Assembly (NCBI GenBank): GCA_937916005.1
Contig: CALGIA010000204.1
Span: forward strand, 1-7,843
Origin: an uncultured Rhodospirillaceae bacterium
GTDB taxonomy: Bacteria > Pseudomonadota > Alphaproteobacteria > MPNO01
Reading direction: 5' to 3'
Length of the DNA stretch: 7,843 nucleotides
Shown: one piece after another, positions 1 to 6,143 of the stretch
Numbering within the stretch: the stretch's first letter is position 1
Layout: each line of letters begins with the position of its first letter
Notes under the pieces: generated by a model
Databases searched by the model: none
What the model was told of the DNA's origin: nothing
What the model saw: only the letters and a program-made list of their open reading frames with translations
Position numbers and translations under genes: made by a program

Positions 1-1608
1 GATCTGGAAACCGGCGATCAGCCTTTGTATGAGCCGGGCGGCGGCGCGCTGGTGGCCAATGGCGAAATCTACAATTATGTGGAATTGCGGGCCGAATTGG
101 GCGCGAATGCTTTTTCGACCGCATCCGATTGCGAGCCGCCCCTGGTGCTGTATCGCCGGGACGGGCTCGATTTCACCCGGTCGCTGCGCGGCATGTATGC
201 GATCGCCATTCATGATCCGCACGCCGGCCGCCTGGTGCTGGCGCGCGATCCGTTCGGCATCAAGCCGCTTTACTATTCGGAAACCCAACTGGGCTTTGTG
301 TTCGCGTCCGAACCGGGGGCGTTGATCAAGGCGGGGTTGGTGACGCCGAAGATCCGCGCCGGGGCGATCGAGGAATTGCTGCAGATACAATATGTCACCG
401 GTCGAGAGACCGCGTTCGAGGGCATCTTTCGCGTGCTGCCGGGTGAAACGCTGGTCGTCGCCGGCGGGCGCATCGTTGACCGGCGGCGCGACCAGGCGCT
501 GCCCGATGACCCCCCGGAAAACTGGTCCGACGCGGAGGCCATGGATCGGCTGGATGCGATCCTGACCGACAGCGTGATGGTTCATCAGCGGGCCGATGTG
601 TCCTACGGAATGTTCCTGTCGGGCGGGATTGATTCGTCGGCCCTGCTGGCCCTGATGGCCAGGTTGAATGACCGGCCCGTGCTGGCCTATACGATCGGAT
701 TCGCCGGCGCCGCCGTGCCTGATGAGCGCGCACATGCCCGCGTGGTGGCGCAGTCATTGGGCGCCGAGCATGTCGAGGTCGAGTTTTCAAAAGAGGATTT
801 CTGGCAATCCCTGCCGCGCATCGCGGCGATCATGGATGACCCGGCGGCGGATTACGCCGTCCTGCCTACCTTCAAACTCGCCGGCCGGGCGGCCCAGGAC
901 GTCAAGGTGATCCTGTCGGGGGAAGGCGGGGACGAGCTTTTCGCGGGCTATGGGCGGTATCGCAGCGTGATGCGTCCCTGGTGGTGCGGTGGACGGGCCA
1001 TGCGTTGGCGCGGCGCCATGCAGGGCGCCGGACTTCTGCGTGCTGAATATTCCAATTGGCGCGACGGCACGGCGGCCCGGGAGGGCATCGAGGCGCGCGG
1101 CGGGCGTACACGGCTTCAGGTCGCCCAGGCGGTGGATTGCGCCGACTGGCTGCCCAATGATCTGCTCATCAAGCTCGACCGCTGTCTGATGGCCCATGGG
1201 GTGGAGGGCCGCACGCCCCTGCTTGATCCAAGGGTCGCCGAATTCGCCTACCGCCTGCCGGACCGTCTCAAGGTCAGGGGCCGCACAGGCAAGTGGCTGC
1301 TGCGGAACTGGCTGGCTGAAACGCTCCCCGTGGCGAAACCGTTTACCCGCAAGCGGGGGTTCACGGTTCCGGTCGGCGAATGGATTTCCGTCGAGGGCGC
1401 CCGGATCGGCGGCCTGGTCGCCGCCCAGCCTGGCATTGTGGAACTCTGCAACCCGTCGGCGGTTGAAAGCGTGTTCCGGTCGACCGGGAAACGCGCCGCC
1501 TTTGCATCCTGGATGCTGTTGTTCTATGCCCTGTGGCATGATCGGCATATTCTGGGCCAGATATGCGACGGCGATGCCTTTGATGCGCTGGACCCGGCGC
1601 GGTATTGA
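1..1608 (+). CDS. asnB: Asparagine synthase (glutamine-hydrolysing), 5' end missing
   Basis: The frame is open from the first base, so the gene begins upstream; the TTG at 25 is internal, not a start. The 535 visible residues hold most of an N-terminal class II glutamine amidotransferase domain (motifs GEIYNY and RDPFGIKPLYY, the latter near nt 253-285) and a full C-terminal synthetase domain. That domain has the ATP-binding PP-loop SGGIDSS at nt 619-639, the EGGDELFAGY motif near nt 922, and the conserved stretch LIKLDRCLMAHGVEGRTPLL near nt 1165. Family members convert aspartate, glutamine and ATP to asparagine and glutamate; the glutaminase domain releases ammonia that is tunnelled to the synthetase site. 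The catalytic Cys2 and roughly 50-60 residues lie outside the window, so intact glutaminase activity cannot be confirmed. Paralogues of this family also sit in polysaccharide clusters and amidate other substrates, so the exact substrate is uncertain. The gene ends 24 nt before the next and is probably cotranscribed with it. Confidence 0.93.
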   Translation, partial: DLETGDQPLYEPGGGALVANGEIYNYVELRAELGANAFSTASDCEPPLVLYRRDGLDFTRSLRGMYAIAIHDPHAGRLVLARDPFGIKPLYYSETQLGFVFASEPGALIKAGLVTPKIRAGAIEELLQIQYVTGRETAFEGIFRVLPGETLVVAGGRIVDRRRDQALPDDPPENWSDAEAMDRLDAILTDSVMVHQRADVSYGMFLSGGIDSSALLALMARLNDRPVLAYTIGFAGAAVPDERAHARVVAQSLGAEHVEVEFSKEDFWQSLPRIAAIMDDPAADYAVLPTFKLAGRAAQDVKVILSGEGGDELFAGYGRYRSVMRPWWCGGRAMRWRGAMQGAGLLRAEYSNWRDGTAAREGIEARGGRTRLQVAQAVDCADWLPNDLLIKLDRCLMAHGVEGRTPLLDPRVAEFAYRLPDRLKVRGRTGKWLLRNWLAETLPVAKPFTRKRGFTVPVGEWISVEGARIGGLVAAQPGIVELCNPSAVESVFRSTGKRAAFASWMLLFYALWHDRHILGQICDGDAFDALDPARY

Positions 1609-1620
1609 AATTTTACGGAC

Positions 1621-1626
1621 AAGGTG
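1621..1626 (+). promoter_or_regulatory. Ribosome binding site that favours the ATG at 1633
   Basis: AAGGTG lies six bases before ATG 1633. The upstream in-frame GTG at 1624 lies inside this element and so is less likely to be the start. It sits in the 24-nt gap after the asparagine synthase stop codon. Confidence 0.55.
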
Positions 1627-1632
1627 ACCCCC

Positions 1633-2634
1633 ATGACCGGTGAAGGCACATTCAACGCTCTCGTCCTCGATCAGACCGATGATAAGGTGACCGCCTCCAT
1701 AAAGCGCCTTGATGAGGCCGCCTTGCCCGACGGCGACGTAACGGTCGATATCGCCTATTCCACCCTGAACTACAAGGACGGGATGGTGCTTGGCGGAATC
1801 GGCCGGTTGGTGCGGGATTATCCTCATGTCCCCGGCATCGATTTCGCGGGCGTTGTGTCATCCTCGGACTCGCCGGATTATTCGGTGGGCGATCCGGTTG
1901 TCCTGACGGGCTGGCGCGTGGGCGAAATTCACTGGGGCGGATATGCGCAAAAGGCCCGGGTGCAGTCCCAATGGCTGACGCCCTTGCCGGCTGGTTTGAC
2001 GGCGCAACATGCCATGGCGCTCGGCACGGCGGGCTTCACCGCCATGCTTGCGGTGATGGCTCTGGAACATGCCGGACTGACGCCGGATCAGGGCCAGGTT
2101 CTGGTGACCGGCGCCAATGGCGGGGTCGGCGGCGTCGCCGTCTCGATCCTCGCCAAGCTTGGCTATGACGTTGCAGCGTCCACCGGGCGGCCCGAACACA
2201 GCGATCATCTGCGCGCGCTTGGTGCGTCCGAGATCATCGACAGGGCGGAACTGGCTACGGTCCCGGATCGTCCCATGCTCAAGGAAAGATGGGCCGGCGC
2301 GGTGGATGCGGTCGGCGGTGCGACCCTTTCATCGATCATCGCCCAGCTCAAATATGGCGGCTCGGTGGCGGCATGCGGTCTGGCCGGTGGGTCCAAGCTG
2401 GACTCCACGAACATTCCGTTCCTGCTGCGCGGCGTGAATTTGCTGGGAATCGATTCGGTGATGTGTCCGGCCGACCGGCGCATGGAAGCCTGGGCGCGAT
2501 TGGCGCGCGAAGTGCCGCGGGAAAATCTGGAGTCCCTGACGGAAATCGTTCCGCTCGCCGCGCTGCCCGAATTGGGCCCCAAAATTCTGAAGGGCGAAAT
2601 CCGGGGAAGAATCGTCGTGGACGTGAACCGATAG
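1633..2634 (+). CDS. acuI: Acrylyl-CoA reductase (NADPH)-type oxidoreductase, AcuI/YhdH family
   Basis: The 333-residue product is a zinc-independent medium-chain dehydrogenase/reductase, close to the usual length of about 325-335. Family hallmarks are NYKDG at 46-50 followed by GIGRLVRDYPHVPGIDFAG at 55-73, the glycine-rich nucleotide loop TGANGGVGG at 159-167, STGR at 183-186 where the NADPH 2'-phosphate is usually bound, and FLLRGVNLLGIDSV at 263-276. Characterised AcuI enzymes reduce acryloyl-CoA to propionyl-CoA with NADPH, in 3-hydroxypropionate assimilation and in acrylate detoxification during DMSP breakdown. The E. coli relative YhdH shares the same signatures. I infer a cytoplasmic enzyme of that type; related quinone-oxidoreductase-like members cannot be fully excluded. 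The ATG start is preferred over GTG 1624 because of the ribosome-binding site. The preceding gene is asparagine synthase, with no obvious metabolic link. No convincing terminator follows the stop. Confidence 0.88.
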   Translation: MTGEGTFNALVLDQTDDKVTASIKRLDEAALPDGDVTVDIAYSTLNYKDGMVLGGIGRLVRDYPHVPGIDFAGVVSSSDSPDYSVGDPVVLTGWRVGEIHWGGYAQKARVQSQWLTPLPAGLTAQHAMALGTAGFTAMLAVMALEHAGLTPDQGQVLVTGANGGVGGVAVSILAKLGYDVAASTGRPEHSDHLRALGASEIIDRAELATVPDRPMLKERWAGAVDAVGGATLSSIIAQLKYGGSVAACGLAGGSKLDSTNIPFLLRGVNLLGIDSVMCPADRRMEAWARLAREVPRENLESLTEIVPLAALPELGPKILKGEIRGRIVVDVNR

Positions 2635-2776
2635 TGGGTTTTGGATTGGCGCGCATCGGCCCGCTCCAGGGTTAACGCCCGGTAATCAATAAATTTAGTC
2701 GAATTTTCTTAATTGGCGTTCAATCTGACAGAATCCAGAGCGGCAGGAAGCCGCGCGAATTTGAAGGCAAGACGCC

Positions 2777-3028
2777 ATGATGAAAACATCCTATCTGGCC
2801 GCGATAGCGGCTGTCGTAACGGTCGCCCTGGGTGGGTGTGTCGATTACCCCCAAAAATTTCAATGGAGCGAGGCCAAGGTCGTTGAGTCCGGGTGGTTGA
2901 AACCGCGCGCCCAGGCGGTGAGGCCGACATATTGCTATCGCACGATCGGAACGCCGGAGTGCTACGCATGGCCGCTGGATAATCAGGGTACCCGTCTTGT
3001 CGGCTATACCGGTCCGTCACCGAACTAG
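2777..3028 (+). CDS. Small putative lipoprotein with paired Cys-Tyr motifs
   Basis: The 83-residue product begins with a lipoprotein signal peptide: Lys3, a hydrophobic stretch at about 7-18, and a lipobox-like LGGC ending at Cys21. It should be exported, acylated on Cys21 and anchored to a membrane. The mature part is about 62 residues and carries CYRTIGTPECY (53-63) followed by RLVGYTGP (73-80). The two cysteines (53 and 62) could form a disulfide in the periplasm. I recall similar short lipoproteins with CY...CY...VGY patterns in other alphaproteobacteria, without an assigned function. GAAGG at 2763-2767 lies nine bases before ATG 2777; a second ATG follows at 2780. The 142 nt upstream is AT-rich between about 2685 and 2715, the likely promoter area, but I cannot assign boxes there. 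No role can be stated beyond envelope location. Confidence 0.8.
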   Translation: MMKTSYLAAIAAVVTVALGGCVDYPQKFQWSEAKVVESGWLKPRAQAVRPTYCYRTIGTPECYAWPLDNQGTRLVGYTGPSPN

Positions 3029-3045
3029 AGCAAATCTGGCTATTC

Positions 3046-3074
3046 GTGACGATTCGACCGACCCGGGATAGACT
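3046..3074 (+). promoter_or_regulatory. Probable sigma-70-type promoter of the Sel1-repeat gene
   Basis: GTGACG (3046-3051) and TAGACT (3069-3074) are separated by 17 bases, each matching four of six consensus positions. The start of transcription would be near 3081. That leaves only about eight bases before ATG 3089, or about 26 before the alternative ATG 3107. The boxes resemble those before the dioxygenase gene at 6084-6113. Confidence 0.45.
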
Positions 3075-3088
3075 CCGCCCGGTCCGAA

Positions 3089-3805
3089 ATGGCGCGATCG
3101 GTAGTGATGCGTAATTTTCTTATCGCCCTGGGCCTGGTGCTCGGGATAACGACGGCTTTGTGGGCTCAGGTTGAAACGCCGGGGACCTACGGCGATGCCA
3201 TGCGCTGGTATGAACGTTCGGCCAGGGCGGGCTCCGCGCCAGCCCAGTTTTATCTCGGCCTGATGCACGAGACGGGAACCAATGTCGAGGCCAGCCATGT
3301 CCAGGCCGTGCGATGGTTCCGTAAGGCGGCCGAACAGGGCCATGCCCTGGCCCAGTACCGCCTGGCGACCTATCACCATTTTGGCCTGGGCATTCCGGTC
3401 GATTTCAGGAAAGCCGAAATCTGGTACCGAAAGGCGGCAAACCAGGGCGTGGCCGAGGCGGCGTTCAATCTGGGCTTCCTGCTGGAGAACGGTCTTGGCG
3501 CACAAGGCGATGCGGCCCAGGCGGTGAACGAGGCCGTGAAATGGTACCTCCAGGCCGCCGAGGCTGGGCTGTCATCCGCCCAGTTCAATCTCGGCGCGCT
3601 GTTCGCCAACGGAAAGACCGGCATCGAAAAGGATTTGGCCCGGGGTTGGTTCTGGCTTGATGCAGCGGCAATGAACGGTGAGGAAGGCGCGGCCAAATCA
3701 CGCGATGCGCTCGCCGCCCAAATGTCCGAAGATGAGCTTAAGCGCGCCCGGGACCTGGCCTCGGCACGGCACTACCCGAAACCGAAACCGGCTCCTCGTC
3801 CCTAA
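3089..3805 (+). CDS. Secreted Sel1-repeat (SLR/TPR-like) protein
   Basis: The 238-residue product has an N-terminal signal sequence: a basic start, then hydrophobic residues at about 10-24, with likely cleavage after ALWA at residue 26. About four to five Sel1-like repeats follow. Repeat signatures include AMRWYERSARAG (37-48), AVRWFRKAAEQGHALAQYRL (73-92), AEIWYRKAANQG (109-120), AVKWYLQAAEAG (149-160) and GWFWLDAAAMNG (186-197). Sel1 repeats are alpha/alpha superhelices that mediate protein-protein contacts, often in periplasmic or envelope signalling proteins. The C-terminus is Lys/Pro-rich. No catalytic domain is present. ATG 3107 (residue 7) would give a more compact signal peptide and fits the predicted transcription start better. 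Neither start has a clear ribosome-binding site. The stop codon overlaps that of the convergent small gene. The partner is unknown. Confidence 0.87.
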   Translation: MARSVVMRNFLIALGLVLGITTALWAQVETPGTYGDAMRWYERSARAGSAPAQFYLGLMHETGTNVEASHVQAVRWFRKAAEQGHALAQYRLATYHHFGLGIPVDFRKAEIWYRKAANQGVAEAAFNLGFLLENGLGAQGDAAQAVNEAVKWYLQAAEAGLSSAQFNLGALFANGKTGIEKDLARGWFWLDAAAMNGEEGAAKSRDALAAQMSEDELKRARDLASARHYPKPKPAPRP

Positions 3806-4026
3806 TTGCCGCCCTGGGCGTCGCGGATCGCGCGCAGCTTGTCGGCGGCTTCCATGATAAAGGCGACGTTTTCCCGGTTGTCGGAGCTGCCCTTGCCGCC
3901 GTGGCGGGTCAACACCAGTTCGAGCAAATGATACAGCCCCTCGGCGACCTCCAGATCCTCCGACGAACACGCATGATCGAATGCATCTATAATCTTGTCG
4001 CTCAATCGGCGTTTCGGCGTGTTCAA
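3802..4026 (-). CDS. Conserved-type small hypothetical protein, TTG start
   Basis: The 74-residue product is mostly predicted helix: a basic start (KRRLSDKIIDAFDHA), an acidic linker (SSEDLEVAEG), a Leu-rich helix (LYHLLELVLTR) and a final helix (VAFIMEAADKLRAI). This layout suggests a soluble cytoplasmic helical-bundle protein. I recall short alphaproteobacterial hypothetical proteins of similar pattern but assign no function. The TTG start is well supported: GAGGA lies eight bases upstream (4035-4039), and an in-frame stop (TAG, 4039-4041) lies just before it, so no earlier start is possible. The gene runs head-on into the Sel1 gene with overlapping stop codons. It lies 134 nt downstream of the aldolase gene on the same strand and probably has its own promoter. 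Confidence 0.72.
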   Translation of the reverse strand: MNTPKRRLSDKIIDAFDHACSSEDLEVAEGLYHLLELVLTRHGGKGSSDNRENVAFIMEAADKLRAIRDAQGGN

Positions 4027-4034
4027 GGCGAATA

Positions 4035-4039
4035 TCCTC
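4035..4039 (-). promoter_or_regulatory. Ribosome binding site fixing the TTG start at 4026
   Basis: Read on the - strand this is GAGGA, eight bases before TTG. The in-frame TAG at 4039-4041 overlaps it, so TTG is the first usable start codon. Confidence 0.6.
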
Positions 4040-4056
4040 TATAAAAACAGATATCC

Positions 4057-4085
4057 ACTTTACCGGGCGGACTATCCGACGGCAA
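4057..4085 (-). promoter_or_regulatory. Possible promoter of the 74-residue gene
   Basis: On the - strand TTGCCG (4085-4080) and TAAAGT (4062-4057) are spaced by 17 bases, each with four of six consensus matches. Transcription would begin about 25 bases before the TTG start codon. An alternative reading places a -10 at the GGATAG motif at 4077-4072. The call is tentative. Confidence 0.3.
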
Positions 4086-4089
4086 ACAT

Positions 4090-4113
4090 ATGATCGTCGT
4101 CCCATGTGATCAT
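4090..4113. repeat. Inverted repeat ATGATC-N12-GATCAT
   Basis: Perfect 6-bp arms (4090-4095 and 4108-4113) are separated by 12 bases, in the gap between the aldolase gene and the 74-residue gene, just upstream of the latter's predicted -35. Spacing and position suit a dimeric repressor or activator site, but arms this short can arise by chance. Confidence 0.3.
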
Positions 4114-4160
4114 GGTTGAACGAACATTCCCGCCCGCCGTTGCGGCTGCGAATGCCGCCT

Positions 4161-4928
4161 TCAGAGAGAGTCCATGGAGACCGGTTGCGTGCCGATCAGG
4201 GGCTCGCCCAGGGCTTCGGCGCGGGCCAGCTTGCGGCGGTAATAGGCCCACAGCGAGTCATATTTGATGATGCCGATGCCGCCCTTCCGCTTGGCCGCCA
4301 TTTCCTCCGGGCTCGGCCACGACCATTTGAAACCGCTGCCGCCGACCACCAGCGCCTCGCGGCACATTTTTTCCAGTGCGATGCCGACCAGCACCGGTTC
4401 GGGAATGGTCGTGCCGCAGGTCACGATGCCGTGGTTGCGCAGCAGAACCGCCGTGCCGTCGCCCAGCGCCTCGGCCATGGCGCGGCCCTGTTCGGGCTTC
4501 CGGATCAATTCCGACGTGTCGGTGTAGCGCGGCGGCAGATAGGGCTGAATGCCGGACCGGGCGACCACGGTCGGAAGCGGCTCCTCGCAGGCCGAGTAGA
4601 CGCAGGCATAAAACGGGTGGGTATGGGACGACGCGATGACGTCAGGGCGCTTCTTCATGATTTCCGAATGGATCGGCCATTCGCTATGGGATTTCCCGTC
4701 GCCGGCCTGTTTTCTGCCGTTGAAATCCAGTAGCACGAAGTCGCGGGAATCATGGATCTCGCCCAGGGCCACGCCGGCGCGCTTCATCCAGAAGCCCCGC
4801 CCGTCCGGGTCGCGCAACGCCATGTGGCCCCAGATCCTGTCGCCATGCCCCTCCATCTCCAGAACCCGGCAGGCGGCCGCCAGCTCGTCCAGATCGGTCT
4901 TCAGTTCCGCGCTCATGCCGGATGTCAT
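4161..4928 (-). CDS. Class II aldolase/adducin-family protein
   Basis: The 255-residue product covers the whole class II aldolase fold. By analogy with L-fuculose-1-phosphate aldolase, the visible metal and catalytic residues are Glu83 in HSEWPIH (81-87), His102 and His104 in SHTHP (101-105), and His166 in RNHG (164-167). The active-site set is therefore complete. The family includes sugar-phosphate aldolases, epimerases and, in Gram-positive phthalate pathways, a 3,4-dihydroxyphthalate decarboxylase (PhtC). The substrate here cannot be read from sequence. ATG 4928 is preferred because GGAG (4936-4939) lies seven bases upstream; Met5 is an alternative. The gene starts 36 nt after the stop of the decarboxylase-like gene, so they form an operon and probably act in one cytoplasmic pathway. 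A weak 5-bp GC hairpin (4142-4158) follows the stop, without a T-tract. Confidence 0.87.
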   Translation of the reverse strand: MTSGMSAELKTDLDELAAACRVLEMEGHGDRIWGHMALRDPDGRGFWMKRAGVALGEIHDSRDFVLLDFNGRKQAGDGKSHSEWPIHSEIMKKRPDVIASSHTHPFYACVYSACEEPLPTVVARSGIQPYLPPRYTDTSELIRKPEQGRAMAEALGDGTAVLLRNHGIVTCGTTIPEPVLVGIALEKMCREALVVGGSGFKWSWPSPEEMAAKRKGGIGIIKYDSLWAYYRRKLARAEALGEPLIGTQPVSMDSL

Positions 4929-4964
4929 CCTGTCTCTCCCCGTATGTCTCTTGCCGTGCCGCCG

Positions 4965-5954
4965 TTACACCACGACTTTGGTCATGATGCCTTTCGGAAA
5001 GATATCCTCCGGCGTCACATGCTTGTGGGCGATGCCCTGCTGGTGAGTATAGAGCAGCATCTGTTCCCAGGTGGCGCGGTTTTCATCGATGCCGAAGGGA
5101 AAGGGGTCGCCGCCGAACATGTCGCACATCTTGCGCCCATAGGTCGGCACCCAGGCCAACGGGTACCGGGACACCGCCGGATCGAGCATCCGCTCGACAC
5201 TGCGCCGCTTTGATTCATAGAACGCGTTGTAGAGATTGCGCGCCACCCACGGGTTCTCATCCAGGATGTGTTTTTTCATCGCGATGATATGCATGATGGG
5301 CCAGACCTTCGTGCGCTCGAAATATTCCTCCTCCATTTTGAGATAGTCGGGGAACAGCCGAACCACATCCGGATGCCCTTCGAGGAAGCAGGTCGGCGGC
5401 CGCGCGATAATGGCGCAATCGATCTCGCCCGACGCCAGCATCTCCGACAGGGATTTGTCGGCGACCCGCGTCAGCTCCACATCCGCGGGCAGGCTCAGCT
5501 CCACTTTCTCGACCCGCCCCGGCGCATTGGCGCCGGCCTGATACCAGTGCACATCCGACAGCTTGACGTCGCAGTCATTATGCATCCAGCCGCGCATATA
5601 CACCGCCGCCGAGTGCGCCCATTCGGGCGACCCGACGCGCTTGCCCTTCAGATCATTTACCGTTTTGATTCCGGCATTCTTGTTTACATAGAACGACGAG
5701 AATCGAAACAGCCTGGAACAGACCACCGGCAGCCCGACGATGTCGCAATCGTCGCGGGTGATCTGCGCCGAAAACTTCGCGAAACTCAGTTCGGCCACAT
5801 CCCATTCCCGATTCGCCGTAAAGCGCGCGAACACCTCATGATGTCCCAGCATGGACCAGCTGTGGTCGATCCCCTCGGCCCGCACGTCACCGGTGCGGAA
5901 ATCACGGAAATGATCGTAATCGGTCGTCGCAATACTCAACTTGATCGGGTTCAT
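4965..5954 (-). CDS. 4,5-dihydroxyphthalate decarboxylase-like protein (periplasmic-binding-protein fold)
   Basis: The 329-residue product resembles the Pht5 4,5-dihydroxyphthalate decarboxylase group, often annotated as ABC substrate-binding protein. Features are a SIATTDYDHFRDF start (7-19), the WDVAELSF motif (51-58), a binding-protein-like core with DLKGKRVGSPEW (101-112), and WPIMHIIAMKK (218-228). There is no signal peptide (the start MNPIKLSIATTDYD is neither basic-hydrophobic nor a lipobox), and no permease or ATPase gene is nearby. I therefore infer a cytoplasmic enzyme or ligand-binding protein, not a transporter subunit. Pht5 converts 4,5-dihydroxyphthalate to protocatechuate; many homologues have unknown substrates. 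The start is supported by a GAGGAA element (5963-5958) a few bases before ATG. It is first in an operon with the class II aldolase gene and diverges from the dioxygenase gene, which suggests shared regulation. Confidence 0.8.
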   Translation of the reverse strand: MNPIKLSIATTDYDHFRDFRTGDVRAEGIDHSWSMLGHHEVFARFTANREWDVAELSFAKFSAQITRDDCDIVGLPVVCSRLFRFSSFYVNKNAGIKTVNDLKGKRVGSPEWAHSAAVYMRGWMHNDCDVKLSDVHWYQAGANAPGRVEKVELSLPADVELTRVADKSLSEMLASGEIDCAIIARPPTCFLEGHPDVVRLFPDYLKMEEEYFERTKVWPIMHIIAMKKHILDENPWVARNLYNAFYESKRRSVERMLDPAVSRYPLAWVPTYGRKMCDMFGGDPFPFGIDENRATWEQMLLYTHQQGIAHKHVTPEDIFPKGIMTKVVV

Positions 5955-6015
5955 TGCTTCCTCATGACGCTAGAATATGGCCGACAGGTCTGATTTTATT
6001 GACTACAGCACAAAT

Positions 6016-6048
6016 CCCGGGCGATGGAAACCGGGCCGCGCGATCGCC
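6016..6048. repeat. Nested inverted repeats in the divergent intergenic region
   Basis: CCCGG (6016-6020) pairs with CCGGG (6031-6035), and GGCGAT (6020-6025) pairs with ATCGCC (6043-6048). They lie midway in the 189-nt gap between the decarboxylase-like gene and the dioxygenase gene, where a regulator of both could bind. The arms are short and GC-rich, so this is weak evidence. Confidence 0.25.
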
Positions 6049-6083
6049 TGAAAGGACGCCCCGGCGCGGTGTATTTCAGGGGT

Positions 6084-6113
6084 GTGACAGGGAGCCCGGC
6101 TGCGCGATAGACT
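6084..6113 (+). promoter_or_regulatory. Probable promoter of the dioxygenase gene
   Basis: GTGACA (6084-6089, five of six to TTGACA) is followed after 18 bases by TAGACT (6108-6113, four of six to TATAAT). Transcription would start near 6120, leaving a leader of about 24 nt that contains AAGGG (6131-6135) before ATG 6144. The octamer GATAGACT is identical to that in the Sel1-gene promoter. Confidence 0.45.
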
Positions 6114-6129
6114 GGTTCCCGTAAACCAG
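6112..6129 (+). promoter_or_regulatory. Perfect dyad CTGGTT-N6-AACCAG at the predicted transcription start
   Basis: Six-base arms (6112-6117, 6124-6129) flank six bases and overlap the end of the predicted -10 and the start site, one base before the AAGGG ribosome-binding element. It could be an operator or a small leader hairpin that affects ribosome access. Confidence 0.4.
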
Positions 6130-6143
6130 CAAGGGCCGGGACG

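Noticed and set aside
787..1827. 346-residue reading frame on the - strand
   Set aside because: It is antisense to the asparagine synthase gene and the start of the reductase gene, both with clear motifs. It is an artefact of high GC in third positions.
2672..2700. TTAACG-N17-TTAGTC as a promoter for the lipoprotein gene, or a CtrA-like site
   Set aside because: The -10 match is poor, the distance to the gene is long, and the CtrA spacing (TTAA-N7-TTAA) is not present.
4142..4158. Hairpin GCGGC-N7-GCCGC after the aldolase gene as a terminator
   Set aside because: The stem is only 5 bp and no T-tract follows on the - strand.
4116..4733. 205-residue + strand reading frame
   Set aside because: It is antisense to the class II aldolase gene, whose full catalytic residue set is visible. 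No family resemblance on the + strand.
4965..5954. Annotation as a periplasmic ABC transporter substrate-binding protein
   Set aside because: There is no signal peptide or lipobox, and no permease or ATPase gene is adjacent. The binding-protein fold is shared with the Pht5-type decarboxylases.
5268..5993. 241-residue + strand reading frame
   Set aside because: It is antisense to the decarboxylase-like gene, has no recognisable domain and spans the intergenic promoter region.
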